DNA from: an uncultured Parabacteroides sp.
GTDB lineage: Bacteria > Bacteroidota > Bacteroidia > Bacteroidales > Tannerellaceae
NCBI GenBank assembly: GCA_910577325.1
Contig: CAJTMR010000006.1
Coordinates: 62,001-126,000 of the forward strand
Length of the DNA: 64,000 bases
Direction: 5' to 3'
The position numbers were made by a program, and so were the translations under genes. The first letter of the stretch is position 1. Every line of letters begins with the position of its first letter. The notes under the pieces were generated by a model. That model was not told the DNA's origin. It ran no database searches and saw only the letters and a list, made by a program, of their open reading frames with translations. This document shows, piece after piece, positions 17,999 to 28,200 of this stretch.

Positions 17999-19339
17999 TT
18001 ATTCCTCTTCCTCGTCCTTTGCCTGGTCCGAAATACGATTGAACTTGACTTTCAGGATACGGCGGTTATCGATCTCCAGGATTTGGAAACGGTAGTCGCG
18101 ATACTCGATAATCTCCCGGCGGCGCGGGAAATCCCCCTTGATCTCCAACAGAAGGCCGGCAAGGGTTTCGACCTCCTCCGTCAGTTTGCCGAACTCGGCA
18201 GTCTCGGCATCGATCACGCGGAAAAAGTCGGTAAGCAATATCTTGGCTTCAAAAATAAGGCTGCCGTCAGCCAAACGGATGAACAGCTTTTCATCTTCGT
18301 CGTATTCATCGGAAATCTCGCCAACGATCTCTTCCAAGATATCCTCCATCGTCACGATACCCGATGTGCCGCCGAACTCGTCCACCACGATCGCCATGTG
18401 GATCTTGCTGGTACGGAACTCCTCCAGGAGATCGTCGATCTTCTTCGTCTCAGGCACGAAGTAGGCCGGACGGATCAAGCTTTGCCAACGGAACGTGTCG
18501 GGCTTCTCCACATAGGGCAGCAGGTCCTTGATATACAGGATTCCTTTGATATTGTCTTCCGAACCGGAATAGACCGGAATACGGGAATAGCCGGACCGGA
18601 TGATGAAGTCGACCACGGTCCGGAAACTCGTCTTGATATCTATATCCTCCATATCCAGACGGGGCGTCATGATCTCGTCGGCAGTCTTGTTGTAGAACTT
18701 GATGATCTCCGAGAGCATCTCCTTCTCCTCCGGCATTTCGGTAGAAGTAAGCTCCAACGCCTTCGAAAGCTCGTCGACCGAAAGATCGTACTTCTTCTTG
18801 ACCAACGCCTTGTTGATGACACTGGTCGACGTGACCAATACCTTCGAAAGCGGGCGGCAGGTACGCTCCACGACATTCAGCACGGAAGCCGAACTACGCA
18901 CGAAGCGAAGCGAGTTTTTCTGCGCGTAAATCTTCGGCATGATCTCGCCGAACAACAAAAGCATGAAGGTCAGGACAACCGTCTCCAGGATAAAACCCAG
19001 CATCGGGGCGGATGAGAAATCGACGATCGCGTTGATACCGTAAGTACACAGCATGACGACAGCCACATTCACAAAGTTGTTGGCTATCAGGATAGCGGCG
19101 AGCAGATACTCGGAACGGTCCAGCAAACGCTGGATCAAGGGGTCGGAAGGCGCATTCTCTTCCCGGATATCGTTGATATCACCCGGGGTTAACGAGAAAA
19201 ACGCCACTTCGGAAGCCGACACGAAGCCGGAAACCAACAGCAGAAGAATCGCGGAGCTTAACGCTATCACAGGGCCTGCTGTGAGCGCCTGTATAGTAAC
19301 CTGGTCGAATAAGCCCGACAAATAATAGTCTGAGTCCAA
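17999..19339 (-). CDS. gldE: GldE-type membrane protein (DUF21/CNNM, CBS pair, CorC/HlyC domain)
   Basis: A 446-residue inner-membrane protein. Transmembrane DUF21/CNNM domain about 1-205 (several hydrophobic helices, e.g. AILLLLVSGFVSASEVAFF), two CBS domains about 220-345 (MTPRLDMEDI; GGTSGIVTMEDILEEIVGEI is the second), and a CorC_HlyC transporter-associated domain about 365-440. Related proteins move or sense Mg2+. The gldE name follows from its position between ssb and gldD. Confidence 0.88.
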   Translation of the reverse strand: MDSDYYLSGLFDQVTIQALTAGPVIALSSAILLLLVSGFVSASEVAFFSLTPGDINDIREENAPSDPLIQRLLDRSEYLLAAILIANNFVNVAVVMLCTYGINAIVDFSSAPMLGFILETVVLTFMLLLFGEIMPKIYAQKNSLRFVRSSASVLNVVERTCRPLSKVLVTSTSVINKALVKKKYDLSVDELSKALELTSTEMPEEKEMLSEIIKFYNKTADEIMTPRLDMEDIDIKTSFRTVVDFIIRSGYSRIPVYSGSEDNIKGILYIKDLLPYVEKPDTFRWQSLIRPAYFVPETKKIDDLLEEFRTSKIHMAIVVDEFGGTSGIVTMEDILEEIVGEISDEYDEDEKLFIRLADGSLIFEAKILLTDFFRVIDAETAEFGKLTEEVETLAGLLLEIKGDFPRRREIIEYRDYRFQILEIDNRRILKVKFNRISDQAKDEEEE

Positions 19340-19364
19340 GGGGAACAGTATTAGTTAAACAATA

Positions 19365-19844
19365 TCAGAACGGAAGATCGTCCGCGCTGTTGGAATCTAA
19401 AGAAGTGTCCGGCTGCCCGGATACCGGTTGCTGGTAACCTGCCGGCTGAGCGGTTGCCTGCGGCTGGCCTCCCGCCATAGCGGTTCCGGCCACATTGTCA
19501 CGATTGCCCGAACCTGTGCTATAAAACTCGACACGGTCCGCATGGATTTCCGTCACATAGCGCTTCACGCCGGCCTGGTCATCGTAACTGCGTGTACGGA
19601 TCTTGCCCTCCACATAAAGCCCGGAACCTTTCTTCACCCATTTCTCCACAAAGGAGACCAGATCGCGGCGGACGACCACATTGTGCCATTCCGTACGCTC
19701 CGGAATAACCGTACCATTGGCCAACGTATAACCTCTCTCCGAGGTCGCAAGCGGGAAGTTGGCGACAGCGGCCCCATTATCGAAATAACGTACATCCGGG
19801 TCGCGCCCGACGTTGCCGATCAATATAACTTTATTCAATGACAT
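19365..19844 (-). CDS. ssb: Single-stranded DNA-binding protein
   Basis: A 159-residue SSB with the OB-fold about 1-110 (MSLNKVILIGNVGRDPDVRY), a Gln/Pro/Gly-rich linker (GGQPQATAQPAGYQQPVSGQ), and the acidic tip DDLPF, which recruits partner proteins. It lies between mutY and gldE in one minus-strand run. Confidence 0.96.
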   Translation of the reverse strand: MSLNKVILIGNVGRDPDVRYFDNGAAVANFPLATSERGYTLANGTVIPERTEWHNVVVRRDLVSFVEKWVKKGSGLYVEGKIRTRSYDDQAGVKRYVTEIHADRVEFYSTGSGNRDNVAGTAMAGGQPQATAQPAGYQQPVSGQPDTSLDSNSADDLPF

Positions 19845-19887
19845 AGCTCTATTCTTTTATTCAGAATACAAAGAAACACAAATTCAA

Positions 19888-20973
19888 TCATTCTGACAAG
19901 TTTCCTTCCAATTTCTCCAAATAAATATGTACCAGGCGGGGAACCGCATATTTCTCCAGATCGCCCGCCGCCACAGGCAGGAAAGCTTTCAGGGCATCGC
20001 TCTCCCGCTCGATCTCGATCCGGTAGAAAGCCGCATGCAGGACCTGGTGTGACAGGACATGCTTCACCCCCTGCAAGTCCGCCGAAACGTTCAGCCGCCC
20101 TGCCCCCTCGAACAGCCGGCGAAAGGCTTCGGTCACCTGCAACTCAGCAAAATCCATGGCCCTGTCCGTCTCGATAAGCGGAAACTCGTAAAGCCCTTCC
20201 CAGATATCTTTCCCTTTCCGGCGGGACAACCAGGTCTTCCTCTTATATATAATGTATAAGTAATGAAAGTACCGGTCACGCGTCCTGGCCTTGGCCCGTT
20301 TCACCGGATAGGCTTGCACCTCGCCCGCCCCGTAAGCCGCACAGCGCCCTTTGAGCGGGCAAGCCTCGCAATCCGGATTTTGCGGCACGCATTGCAACGC
20401 TCCCAGTTCCATCATGGCCTGGTTGTGCTGCCCGGCATGCCGCGGGTCCATCACCAGGCCGGCCAATTCCGCAAAGGCCTTTTTCCCCTTGGCCGTATCG
20501 ATCGGGATGTCAACCGCAAACAGGCGCGAAAGCACCCGGAAGACATTCCCGTCCACGACCGGATACGGCCGGCCCCATACGAACGAAACGATGGCCGCCG
20601 CCGTATACTCGCCTACCCCCTTCAAAGAGATCACATCCTCATAGCGCTCGGGGAATACCCCTCCGAAACGTTCCATAATATCCTTCGCCGCGGCATGCAG
20701 GTTACGGGCGCGGCTGTAGTAGCCGAGCCCCTGCCAGTATTTCAAGACCTCGTCTTCTTCCGCCGAAGCCAGCGAAGCCACATCCGGGAACCGCCCGGTG
20801 AAACGCAGGAAATAGTCCATCCCCTGCGCCACCCGCGTCTGTTGGAGGATTATCTCGGATATCCAGATGACATAAGGATCGGAAGACTCCCGCCAGGGCA
20901 GCTCCCTTTTATGTATCCGATACCAGCCACGCAACAGACGGCTGGTCTCTAAATCGTTTTCTATCTGCGACAT
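19888..20973 (-). CDS. mutY: A/G-specific adenine glycosylase
   Basis: About 361 residues from the start chosen at 20973 (MSQIENDLETSRLL); ATG at 21006 would add 11 residues. It removes adenine mispaired with 8-oxoguanine. Seen: catalytic Glu in SEIILQQTRV, helix-hairpin-helix LKGVGEYTAAAI, catalytic Asp in PVVDGNVFRVLSR, the [4Fe-4S] set C-X6-C-X2-C-X5-C in CVPQNPDCEACPLKGRC, and a C-terminal MutT-like domain for 8-oxoG recognition. A -7 box TATGTTTG (minus strand, 21021-21028) precedes it. Confidence 0.94.
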   Translation of the reverse strand: MSQIENDLETSRLLRGWYRIHKRELPWRESSDPYVIWISEIILQQTRVAQGMDYFLRFTGRFPDVASLASAEEDEVLKYWQGLGYYSRARNLHAAAKDIMERFGGVFPERYEDVISLKGVGEYTAAAIVSFVWGRPYPVVDGNVFRVLSRLFAVDIPIDTAKGKKAFAELAGLVMDPRHAGQHNQAMMELGALQCVPQNPDCEACPLKGRCAAYGAGEVQAYPVKRAKARTRDRYFHYLYIIYKRKTWLSRRKGKDIWEGLYEFPLIETDRAMDFAELQVTEAFRRLFEGAGRLNVSADLQGVKHVLSHQVLHAAFYRIEIERESDALKAFLPVAAGDLEKYAVPRLVHIYLEKLEGNLSE

Positions 20974-21166
20974 ACAGTTCTTTTTCAATCTTTCCAAATC
21001 TTGCAACTAATTGATTACCGCAAACATACATAGTTCCGACGAATTGTAAGGAAACTTTTTTCTTAAAATTTGACTGGCAATTCTTTTTTCACTTAAATAA
21101 AAAGCTATATATTTGCATTCCAAAAAATTAATAGGTCCAAATCAATTATTTAATTAATTTATAGAC

Positions 21167-21439
21167 ATGACTAAAGCAGATATTGTTAGCGAAATTTCAA
21201 AAAGCACCGGCATCGACAAACAGACGGTGCTGAACAGCGTAGAATCTTTTATGGATATCGTAAAAAGTTCTTTGTCTCAAGGTGAAAACGTTTACCTGAG
21301 AGGTTTCGGAAGTTTCGTGATTAAAAAGAGAGCCCAGAAGACTGCTCGTAATATTTCAAAGAATACTACGATCATCATCCCGGAACATAACATTCCGTCA
21401 TTCAAGCCGGCTAAGACTTTCCTGAACGAAGTAAAGTAA
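21167..21439 (+). CDS. HU-family DNA-binding protein
   Basis: A 90-residue nucleoid protein of the HU/IHF family: MTKADIVSEISKSTGIDK, VYLRGFGSFVIKKRA and a basic arm ending KPAKTFLNEVK. A -7 box TATATTTG lies at 21108-21115 with a leader of about 45 bases. Base composition of the upstream region is very AT-rich, as is usual for strongly expressed Bacteroidetes genes. Confidence 0.94.
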   Translation: MTKADIVSEISKSTGIDKQTVLNSVESFMDIVKSSLSQGENVYLRGFGSFVIKKRAQKTARNISKNTTIIIPEHNIPSFKPAKTFLNEVK

Positions 21440-21475
21440 TTTAGTTATTATAGTTTAATTTAAAATTTTAAGACA

Positions 21476-21565
21476 ATGCCCAGCGGAAAGAAAAGAAAAA
21501 GACATAAGATGTCTACGCACAAGCGCAAAAAAAGACTGAAGAAGAATAGACATAAGAAGAAGTAA
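21476..21565 (+). CDS. 29-residue basic protein, AURKAIP1/COX24-domain type (mS38/bS22-like ribosomal candidate)
   Basis: A very short gene: start 21476, stop TAA 21563-21565. The product begins MPSGKKRKRHKMSTHKRKKR and ends KKNRHKKK; over half the residues are Lys, Arg or His. This pattern matches the C-terminal AURKAIP1/COX24 domain of mitochondrial mS38 and of bS22 in mycobacteria, so a small ribosomal protein is likely. It sits 36 bp after HU and before RNase G. Easily missed because of its length. Confidence 0.78.
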   Translation: MPSGKKRKRHKMSTHKRKKRLKKNRHKKK

Positions 21566-21584
21566 GTCTATTAAAGTAACTCTG

Positions 21585-21643
21585 AAGAACAAACTTAATA
21601 AGAGACCTTTTAAGTTTGTTCTTTGCGTATCTGATAAGGTCTC
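21585..21643 (+). promoter_or_regulatory. Predicted RNA pseudoknot in the RNase G leader
   Basis: AAGAACAAACTTAA (21585-21598) pairs perfectly with TTAAGTTTGTTCTT (21610-21623), a 14-bp stem with an 11-base loop. Eight loop bases, GAGACCTT (21602-21609), are complementary to AAGGTCTC (21636-21643) just downstream, which makes an H-type pseudoknot. It ends 23 bases before the RNase G start codon. A role in autoregulation is inferred from the known control of E. coli rne through its 5' leader; a terminator for the preceding gene is the alternative, but no T-run follows directly. Confidence 0.6.
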
Positions 21644-21666
21644 ACATTTTAACACCTCTTTTTATA

Positions 21667-23247
21667 GTGATTAGTGAATTAGTAGTTGATGTACAACCCA
21701 AAGAGGTATCTATAGCCGTGCTGGAGGATAAGAACCTTGTCGAGCTCCAAAAGGAAGCCCGCAATGTCTCTTTCGCCGTCGGCGATATATACTTGGGCAA
21801 GGTCAAGAAACTGATGCCGGGGTTGAACGCTGCTTTCATTGATGTAGGTTATAAAAAGGATGCATTTCTTCACTATCTGGACTTAGGTCCCAATTTCAAC
21901 ACCCAGCAGAAATTCCTCAAGCAAGCACTCGAAGAGCAGAAGGGAGAAAAGAAACTCCCCGCCATCTCCAAGATGGAGCTGCTTCCCGAAATCGAAAAAG
22001 ACGGAAGCATCAGCAACGTGCTCAAAGCCGGACAGGAAGTGCTGGTGCAGATCGCCAAAGAGCCGATTTCCACAAAAGGTCCCAGACTGACTTCCGAGCT
22101 TTCCTTCGCCGGAAGATACATCGTGCTGATACCGTTTGCCGACAAAGTATCGGTCTCCACAAAAATCAAATCGAGCGAAGAACGCGCCCGTCTACGCCAA
22201 CTTATCCAGAGCATCAAGCCGAAGAACTTCAGCGTCATCGTACGCACCTCTTCGGAAGGGAAGCGCGTTGCCGAACTCGACCATGAATTGAAGACATTAC
22301 TGAAACGTTGGGAAGACAACATCCCTAAGATCACCAAAGTAAAAGCCCCTGCGGTCATCTACGAAGAGACGACAAGGGCGGTGGCCTTGTTGCGCGACAT
22401 TTACAACCCCTCTTTTCAGAACATTTATGTGAACGATGCGGACATCTATCACAACATCCGTGATTATGTCAGCCTGATCGCACCCGGACGGGAAGAGATC
22501 GTACAACGGTATACCGGCGAACTTCCCATCTTCGACAACTTCGCAATAACAAAACAGATCAAGTCCTTATTCGGACGCACCGTCACGTACAAAAGTGGAG
22601 CCTATCTGATCATCGAACACACGGAAGCCATGCACGTCATCGACGTGAACAGCGGGAACCGCTCCAAAGGCAGTGACGCCCAGGAAAAAACGGCCATCGA
22701 CGTGAACACGGCGGCGGCAGACGAAATCGCCCGCCAATTACGCCTGCGCGACATGGGCGGCATTATCGTAATCGACTTCATCGACATGGCCGAGGCTACC
22801 AACCGGCAGAAACTATACGAACACATGGCGAAAGCAATGGCAAGCGACCGGGCAAAACACAATATTTTGCCGCTGAGCAAGTTCGGCCTGATGCAGATCA
22901 CCCGCCAGCGCGTCCGCCCGGCAATGGATGTCGACACATCCGAAGCCTGTCCGACCTGTTTCGGCACGGGAACCATCAAACCCTCCATCCTGTTTACCGA
23001 CAGCCTGGAAGGAAAGATCGACTGCTTGGTCAACAAGCACAACGTGAAGAAATTCGCCCTGCACGTACATCCCTATGTTGCAGCTTTTATCAAGAGCGGG
23101 AAAATCCCGCTCAGTTGGAAATGGAAACTGAAATACTCAATGGGTATCAAAGTGATCCCGAACCAAAGTCTGGGCTTTCTGGAGTACAAATTCATCGACT
23201 CCGACAAGAACGAACTGGACATGATGGAAGAAAAGGAAATCAAGTAA
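21667..23247 (+). CDS. rng: Ribonuclease E/G family endoribonuclease
   Basis: A 526-residue RNase G-type enzyme. The GTG start at 21667 (read as MISELVVDVQPKE) is preferred over an upstream in-frame ATG at 21616, which would fall inside the pseudoknot and give an unusual N-terminus. An S1 domain lies about 35-130 (GDIYLGKVKKLMPGLNAAFI), the catalytic Asp pair is in HVIDVNSGN and IIVIDFIDM, and the zinc-link motif is CPTCFGTG near residue 437. There is no long RNase E scaffold tail. It processes rRNA and mRNA 5' ends in the cytoplasm. Confidence 0.93.
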   Translation: MISELVVDVQPKEVSIAVLEDKNLVELQKEARNVSFAVGDIYLGKVKKLMPGLNAAFIDVGYKKDAFLHYLDLGPNFNTQQKFLKQALEEQKGEKKLPAISKMELLPEIEKDGSISNVLKAGQEVLVQIAKEPISTKGPRLTSELSFAGRYIVLIPFADKVSVSTKIKSSEERARLRQLIQSIKPKNFSVIVRTSSEGKRVAELDHELKTLLKRWEDNIPKITKVKAPAVIYEETTRAVALLRDIYNPSFQNIYVNDADIYHNIRDYVSLIAPGREEIVQRYTGELPIFDNFAITKQIKSLFGRTVTYKSGAYLIIEHTEAMHVIDVNSGNRSKGSDAQEKTAIDVNTAAADEIARQLRLRDMGGIIVIDFIDMAEATNRQKLYEHMAKAMASDRAKHNILPLSKFGLMQITRQRVRPAMDVDTSEACPTCFGTGTIKPSILFTDSLEGKIDCLVNKHNVKKFALHVHPYVAAFIKSGKIPLSWKWKLKYSMGIKVIPNQSLGFLEYKFIDSDKNELDMMEEKEIK

Positions 23248-23251
23248 CAGA

Positions 23252-23287
23252 AAAGTCCCCGAAGTTGTTCAAGGCTTCGGGGACTTT
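23252..23287. terminator. Bidirectional terminator after RNase G
   Basis: AAAGTCCCCGAAG (23252-23264) and CTTCGGGGACTTT (23275-23287) form a perfect 13-bp stem with a 10-base loop, between the convergent RNase G and ECF sigma genes. Confidence 0.8.
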
Positions 23288-23306
23288 CCTGTTATATCTG
23301 AAAAAG

Positions 23307-23888
23307 CTAAAACAAAAGCTGCACAAAATTCTTCACCTGTTTATACTGCCTGTTTACATATTGCCCGATACGCCGGTAAGCCTTTGCGATGTGAATGTTG
23401 ACGGTCTTTTCGCTTATCCCCAGAAGATCCGCTATCTCCCGGTTTTTCAACTTGTCGGACAGGACAAGACGAAACACCTCCTTGCATTTCGGAGGCAACG
23501 AATCGACCGCCTGCTGGACCAAAACCCGATATTCTTCATCCAGCAACTTCCTTTCCGGAGAATCCGAATCCGGTATCAACTCGATTTCATACAAAGAATA
23601 CGGCTCCTTCTCCTGCACGTATCCCCTTCTTATATAATGCAAGGCCTGATTCTTGACCGCTACATACAGGTAATGTCCCGGTTCCTTGACATGCGCAAGC
23701 GTTTCCCGCTTCTGCCAAACGACCGTAAAAACATCCAGGACGGCTTCTTCCGCCAATTCACGAGAGTTCAGGTAATAATAGGCCAGATGAAACAAACGCC
23801 GGGAATACGTTTCAAAAAATACCCGAAACGCCGTTTCATCCCCCTCCACCACTTTTCTAAAAAGAGATATGATCCTCTCTTCTCCCAT
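23307..23888 (-). CDS. RNA polymerase ECF sigma factor, divergent from fecR
   Basis: A 193-residue ECF sigma factor: region 2 about 20-85 (SRELAEEAVLDVFTVVWQKR) and region 4 about 130-180 (LPPKCKEVFRLVLSDKLKNR; EIADLLGISEKTVNIHIAKA). Probably pairs with the FecR gene at 24197. The arrangement is unusual, as the sigma gene usually precedes fecR in one operon; here they are divergent across 308 bp. A -7 box TACATTTG is on the minus strand at 23925-23932. Confidence 0.92.
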   Translation of the reverse strand: MGEERIISLFRKVVEGDETAFRVFFETYSRRLFHLAYYYLNSRELAEEAVLDVFTVVWQKRETLAHVKEPGHYLYVAVKNQALHYIRRGYVQEKEPYSLYEIELIPDSDSPERKLLDEEYRVLVQQAVDSLPPKCKEVFRLVLSDKLKNREIADLLGISEKTVNIHIAKAYRRIGQYVNRQYKQVKNFVQLLF

Positions 23889-24033
23889 CTCTCAGATACA
23901 GTCCTTTTATAACATAATAATCGTCAAATGTAGCTAAAATTATTCAAGAGGCCATCCAAATACACGAAAAATGTTTCCTCACGCACGGAAGACAAGCGAT
24001 TTCAGGAACAGACAAACCAGGCAAGTTTACGGC

Positions 24034-24098
24034 TCCTGACCCTATGCGTTACGAGGGCTAACGCATAGGGTTAGGGGCCGTAACGCATAGGGTCAGGA
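24034..24098. repeat. 65-bp palindromic element with three copies of TAACGCATAGGG
   Basis: TCCTGACCCTATGCGTTACG (24034-24053) is the perfect reverse complement of 24079-24098. The 25-base loop holds another copy of TAACGCATAGGG (24059-24070), so the element has three copies of this 12-mer, one inverted and two direct. It sits mid-way in the 308-bp gap between the sigma gene and fecR. It may be a strong RNA hairpin, a multi-site operator, or a dispersed palindromic repeat. The rest of the gap shows only the minus-strand -7 box and a weak ATTCCGG/CCGGAAT inverted repeat (24136-24193). Confidence 0.7.
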
Positions 24099-24196
24099 CC
24101 GGAAGGCCGTTTTCAGGCCAAAATATTTTTTTTCCATTCCGGATAGGAGTTTTTTGCCTTACCTGTCATCTCTATCCATAAAGCTACCGGAATAAG

Positions 24197-25084
24197 ATGG
24201 AAAACGAACAAAATAACAAAGAACTCGAATCATTGGCAAAGCGCATACGCTTCAAGTCCTTGCCGTTTGATGAAAAGCAGATGTCCGAACGGCTGGCGGA
24301 CAGGATCAGACGGCCTGTCGTCATTTCATATGCCGGCAAAGGAAACCCCGCATGGAAATACCTGTCCATAGCGGCTTCCATCGCCCTGCTGCTGCTTACA
24401 GGGATCATCCTGGCCGACAAGGAGCCGGAGCAGGGACTCGTCTACTATGAAACGACAGCCGTCCCCGATGCAAAAACAAAAATCACATTGCCGGACAGCA
24501 GTGTCGTCTGGCTGAATGCAAACGCTTGCCTGCGCTATCCGAGGGAGTTCAGCGGACAGGCCCGACAGGTCGAAATAAAAGGAGAAGCTTTCTTCGAAGT
24601 CCGCAAAGACGAGAAGAAACCCTTCATCGTCCGGACCGACGGCATCGGCATACGGGTATTAGGAACCACATTCAATGTCGACGCGGAACCGGAAAAGACA
24701 GCGGTTACGCTCATCACCGGGAAAATCGGGCTGTACAAAAACACGAACCAGTCCCCGACGGCAGACCAAATACTGTCACCCGGCGAGCGGGCTGTCTTCT
24801 ACAAGCCTGACAACACACTGAAAGTCTCGACCATACGCCCCGAAAACACGACCTCTTGGATCACGGGCAAATTCATATTCAGGGACAGCCCCTTGGAAGA
24901 GATCATGCAGGAGCTGCAACGGGCTTTCCATGTCAAAATATATGTCGAGGACGAAGAGCTGGCCCGGCAGACTTTCAATGCCGATTTCACCGCAAAGGAG
25001 ACCTTGGATGAAATTCTGTCCATCCTGCAAATATCCGCCCGCTACAGAATAGAAAAACAGAAAGGAGAAATATTCTTAAAGTAA
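24197..25084 (+). CDS. FecR-family anti-sigma factor
   Basis: A 295-residue protein: short cytoplasmic part, one transmembrane helix about 53-72 (SIAASIALLLLTGIIL), periplasmic FecR domain (LPDSSVVWLNANACLRYPRE, GEAFFEVRKDEKKPFIV, GTTFNVDA) and a C-terminal DUF4974-type domain (SPLEEIMQELQRAFHVKIYV). The N-terminal anti-sigma region is shorter than in the FecR at 4722-5747. It leads the susC-susD-phosphodiesterase run and should be regulated with the divergent ECF sigma gene. Confidence 0.92.
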   Translation: MENEQNNKELESLAKRIRFKSLPFDEKQMSERLADRIRRPVVISYAGKGNPAWKYLSIAASIALLLLTGIILADKEPEQGLVYYETTAVPDAKTKITLPDSSVVWLNANACLRYPREFSGQARQVEIKGEAFFEVRKDEKKPFIVRTDGIGIRVLGTTFNVDAEPEKTAVTLITGKIGLYKNTNQSPTADQILSPGERAVFYKPDNTLKVSTIRPENTTSWITGKFIFRDSPLEEIMQELQRAFHVKIYVEDEELARQTFNADFTAKETLDEILSILQISARYRIEKQKGEIFLK

Positions 25085-25258
25085 ATACATTGTCAAACCA
25101 CAAAAAGCGAAATCATGAATAGTACTTGAAGATAAGAAACAGATCCGTACCGGACATACGGCCAAAAAGAATTGGGAATGTTGCGACCATTCCCAAATTC
25201 CAAATCATCAACCGGCAAGGAGAACCTTGCCAAGTATAAAATTAATATCTACAAAATT

Positions 25259-28200
25259 ATGGATAAAAATTCATTTACCGGGCAAAATCACAAAGATTTT
25301 GCCTTGAATCGGCTCGCCTGCATATCAGCCCTCTTCTTATTCCTGCTCTTTACAGGCACATCAATCCTGAATGCCCAAACCGCAAAGCTCTCCTTGCACA
25401 AGGAAAACGCGACTTTCGAGGAGGTATTCAAAGAGATAGAAGCGAAAACGGGTTACAAATTCGTTTACAGCACCTCCGATATCGACAAAAACGAAAGGGT
25501 CTCCATCCAAGAAACCGATCAGAGCCTGAACGAGGTCCTGCGGAACCTGTTCCGCAGCAAAAGAAATATTTCTTTTCGTATATCCAACAAACACATCGCC
25601 CTGTTCCTGGCACAGATGAAAAAGATTTCCGGGACGGTCGTCGATACGCAAAAGGAACCGGTCATCGGGGCCAACGTCCTCATAAAAGGGACAGCGACCG
25701 GCACGATCACCGACATCAACGGCCAATTCAGCCTGGAGGCTGCCGAAGGTGACATCCTGCAAGTATCCTTCATCGGGTACGGCACGCAGGAGGTAACGAT
25801 CAACCAGAACCAAGTGTTCAACATCACGCTGGCAGACGATACGGAAATGATCGACGAAGTCGTCGTCACGGCCTTAGGCATCAAACGGGAACAGAAAGCG
25901 TTGGGATATGCGGTCCAGGAAGTGAAAAACGACCAGCTGACCGTTGCCAAAGGTTCGGATGTCGCCACCTCCCTGACCGGAAAAATCGCGGGCCTGAACA
26001 TCAAGAACAGCACGGAGTTCGCGGCTTCCCCGACAATCACGTTGCGCGGAAGCACGCCTTTGCTGGTGGTCGACGGAATCCCCCATTACAACGTCAACCT
26101 GTCGGACATCCCGGCCGACGACATCGAATCCATCAGCGTCCTGAAAGGCTCCACGGCATCGGCCCTTTACGGCTCGAGAGGGGGAGACGGGGCCATCATG
26201 GTCACGACCAAAAAAGCACAAAAGGACGGGCTGGACATATCGGTGAACTCCAACACGATGTTCCATGCCGGTTTCCTGAAACTGCCCGAAGTGCAAAATT
26301 CATACAGCTCGGGGGGAAGCGGGAAATATGCACCCGGCGATTATGTATGGGGAGACAAACTGGACATCGGGCGCACTGCCAGCCAGTACAACCCGTTCAC
26401 ACACGAATGGGAAGAGATGCCTTTGACTTCCAAAGGGAAAGACAACTTCAAGAACTTCCTCGAACAGGCATTGGTGACCAACAACAATATCAGCATCTCC
26501 CAGAAAGGAGAATACGGGAGCGTACGCGCGTCGCTGAACCATATCTACAACAAAGGGCAGTATCCGAACTCCAGGCAACAGAAGCTGACTTTCTCCGTCG
26601 GAGGCGCGATGGACTACAAGAAGTTCCACCTGAAAGCCGACATCGCATACAACAAGAATATCTTCTCCAATAACTACGGGACCGGCTACGGCATGGGCAG
26701 CTACATGTACAACCTGCTCATCTGGACCGGCGCGGAATACGACATCCGGGAATACCGCAATTACTGGCGGGCCGGAAAGGAACAGGAAGAACAGAACTGG
26801 ATGGACGACTGGTGGTATGACAACCCCTACTTCCTTGCAAACGAACGGACGAACCAGCGCCATCAAGACCTGACAAACGGGAGCCTGGACATGAGCCTGG
26901 ACGTGACGGACTGGCTGAAACTGGTCATGCGTGTCGGAGGCGACGCTTTCAGGAACCAGTTCACGTTGAAAGAGCCGATCAGTACCCGCGGCAACAGAAA
27001 GGGAGGATTCCGCCTGTCTAACTATTCGGGCTACAGCACGACCGACGACTTCATATTACTGGCTAACAAGAAGTTCGGAGACTTCACCATCGACGGCTTC
27101 CTAGGTGGCTCCATCTATTTCAGAGAGAACGATTACCAGAGTTCATCCACGAGCAACGGCTTGAACATGCCGGGGTTCTTCTCACTGAACGCATCGGTTG
27201 ATCCGGCGAGCACCTCTTCGTCTGTCACGAAAGAACAGATCAACAGCTTATACGGGAAAATCGGGTTGTCATGGAAAAGCGCGGTCTTCGTGGAAGTCAC
27301 CGGGCGTAACGACTGGGCATCCACGCTGGCGAAGTCCGAACGGTCTTATTTCTATCCTTCGGTATCCGGCAGCTTGGTCATTTCCGAACTGATCGCGCTT
27401 CCCGAAATCCTGAACTTCTGGAAAGCGAGAGGCTCATGGACACAGACCAAATTCCCGACAGGCGTCTACGACATCAATTCGACATACAGCGTCTCCCGGA
27501 ATTACTGGGGCAACATGACAGCCGCCTTCTATCCTTCGACCATCCGCGACGTGTCGTTGCGGCCACGCGCTTCCCGTTCATACGAAATCGGTACGGAACT
27601 GTATTTCTTCAAAAACCGTCTGAAGTTCGACCTGGCCTACTATCACAAGATCCTGTACGACCTGCAACGTTATGTCGATATGAGCTACGCCAGCGGTTTC
27701 TCCAACACGCTGATCAACTACGGCGAAGAGCAGTTGAGCCGAGGGGTTGAATTTACGATCAGCGGCGATGTCGTCAAACAAAAGGACTTCACCTGGAACT
27801 CTTCGTTCAACTGGGCGGCCGACAGGTACTATTACTCCAAGATAGATGAACAATACTCCACTCAGAAACCCTGGGTCGCACCCGGAAAGACCTGGCACTG
27901 GCTGGAAATGTACGATTGGGAAAAGGCTCCCGACGGACAACTGATCCTCTACAACGGCATGCCGAAAGAAAGCGCCTATCCGACTTACGCAGGTACTTAC
28001 AACCCGAAATGGATCTGGGGCTGGTCGAACACGTTCAGCTATAAAGACTTCACGTTGAGCTTCTCGTTCGACGGCCGTGTCGGTGGCCACATGTTCGACT
28101 ACATGAGTTCTCGCCTGTGGCATTCCGGCCGCCATATAGACTCGGACAACGAGTTCCGGTTCGACGAGGTCGTGAACGGAAACCACAAAGGGTACATCGC

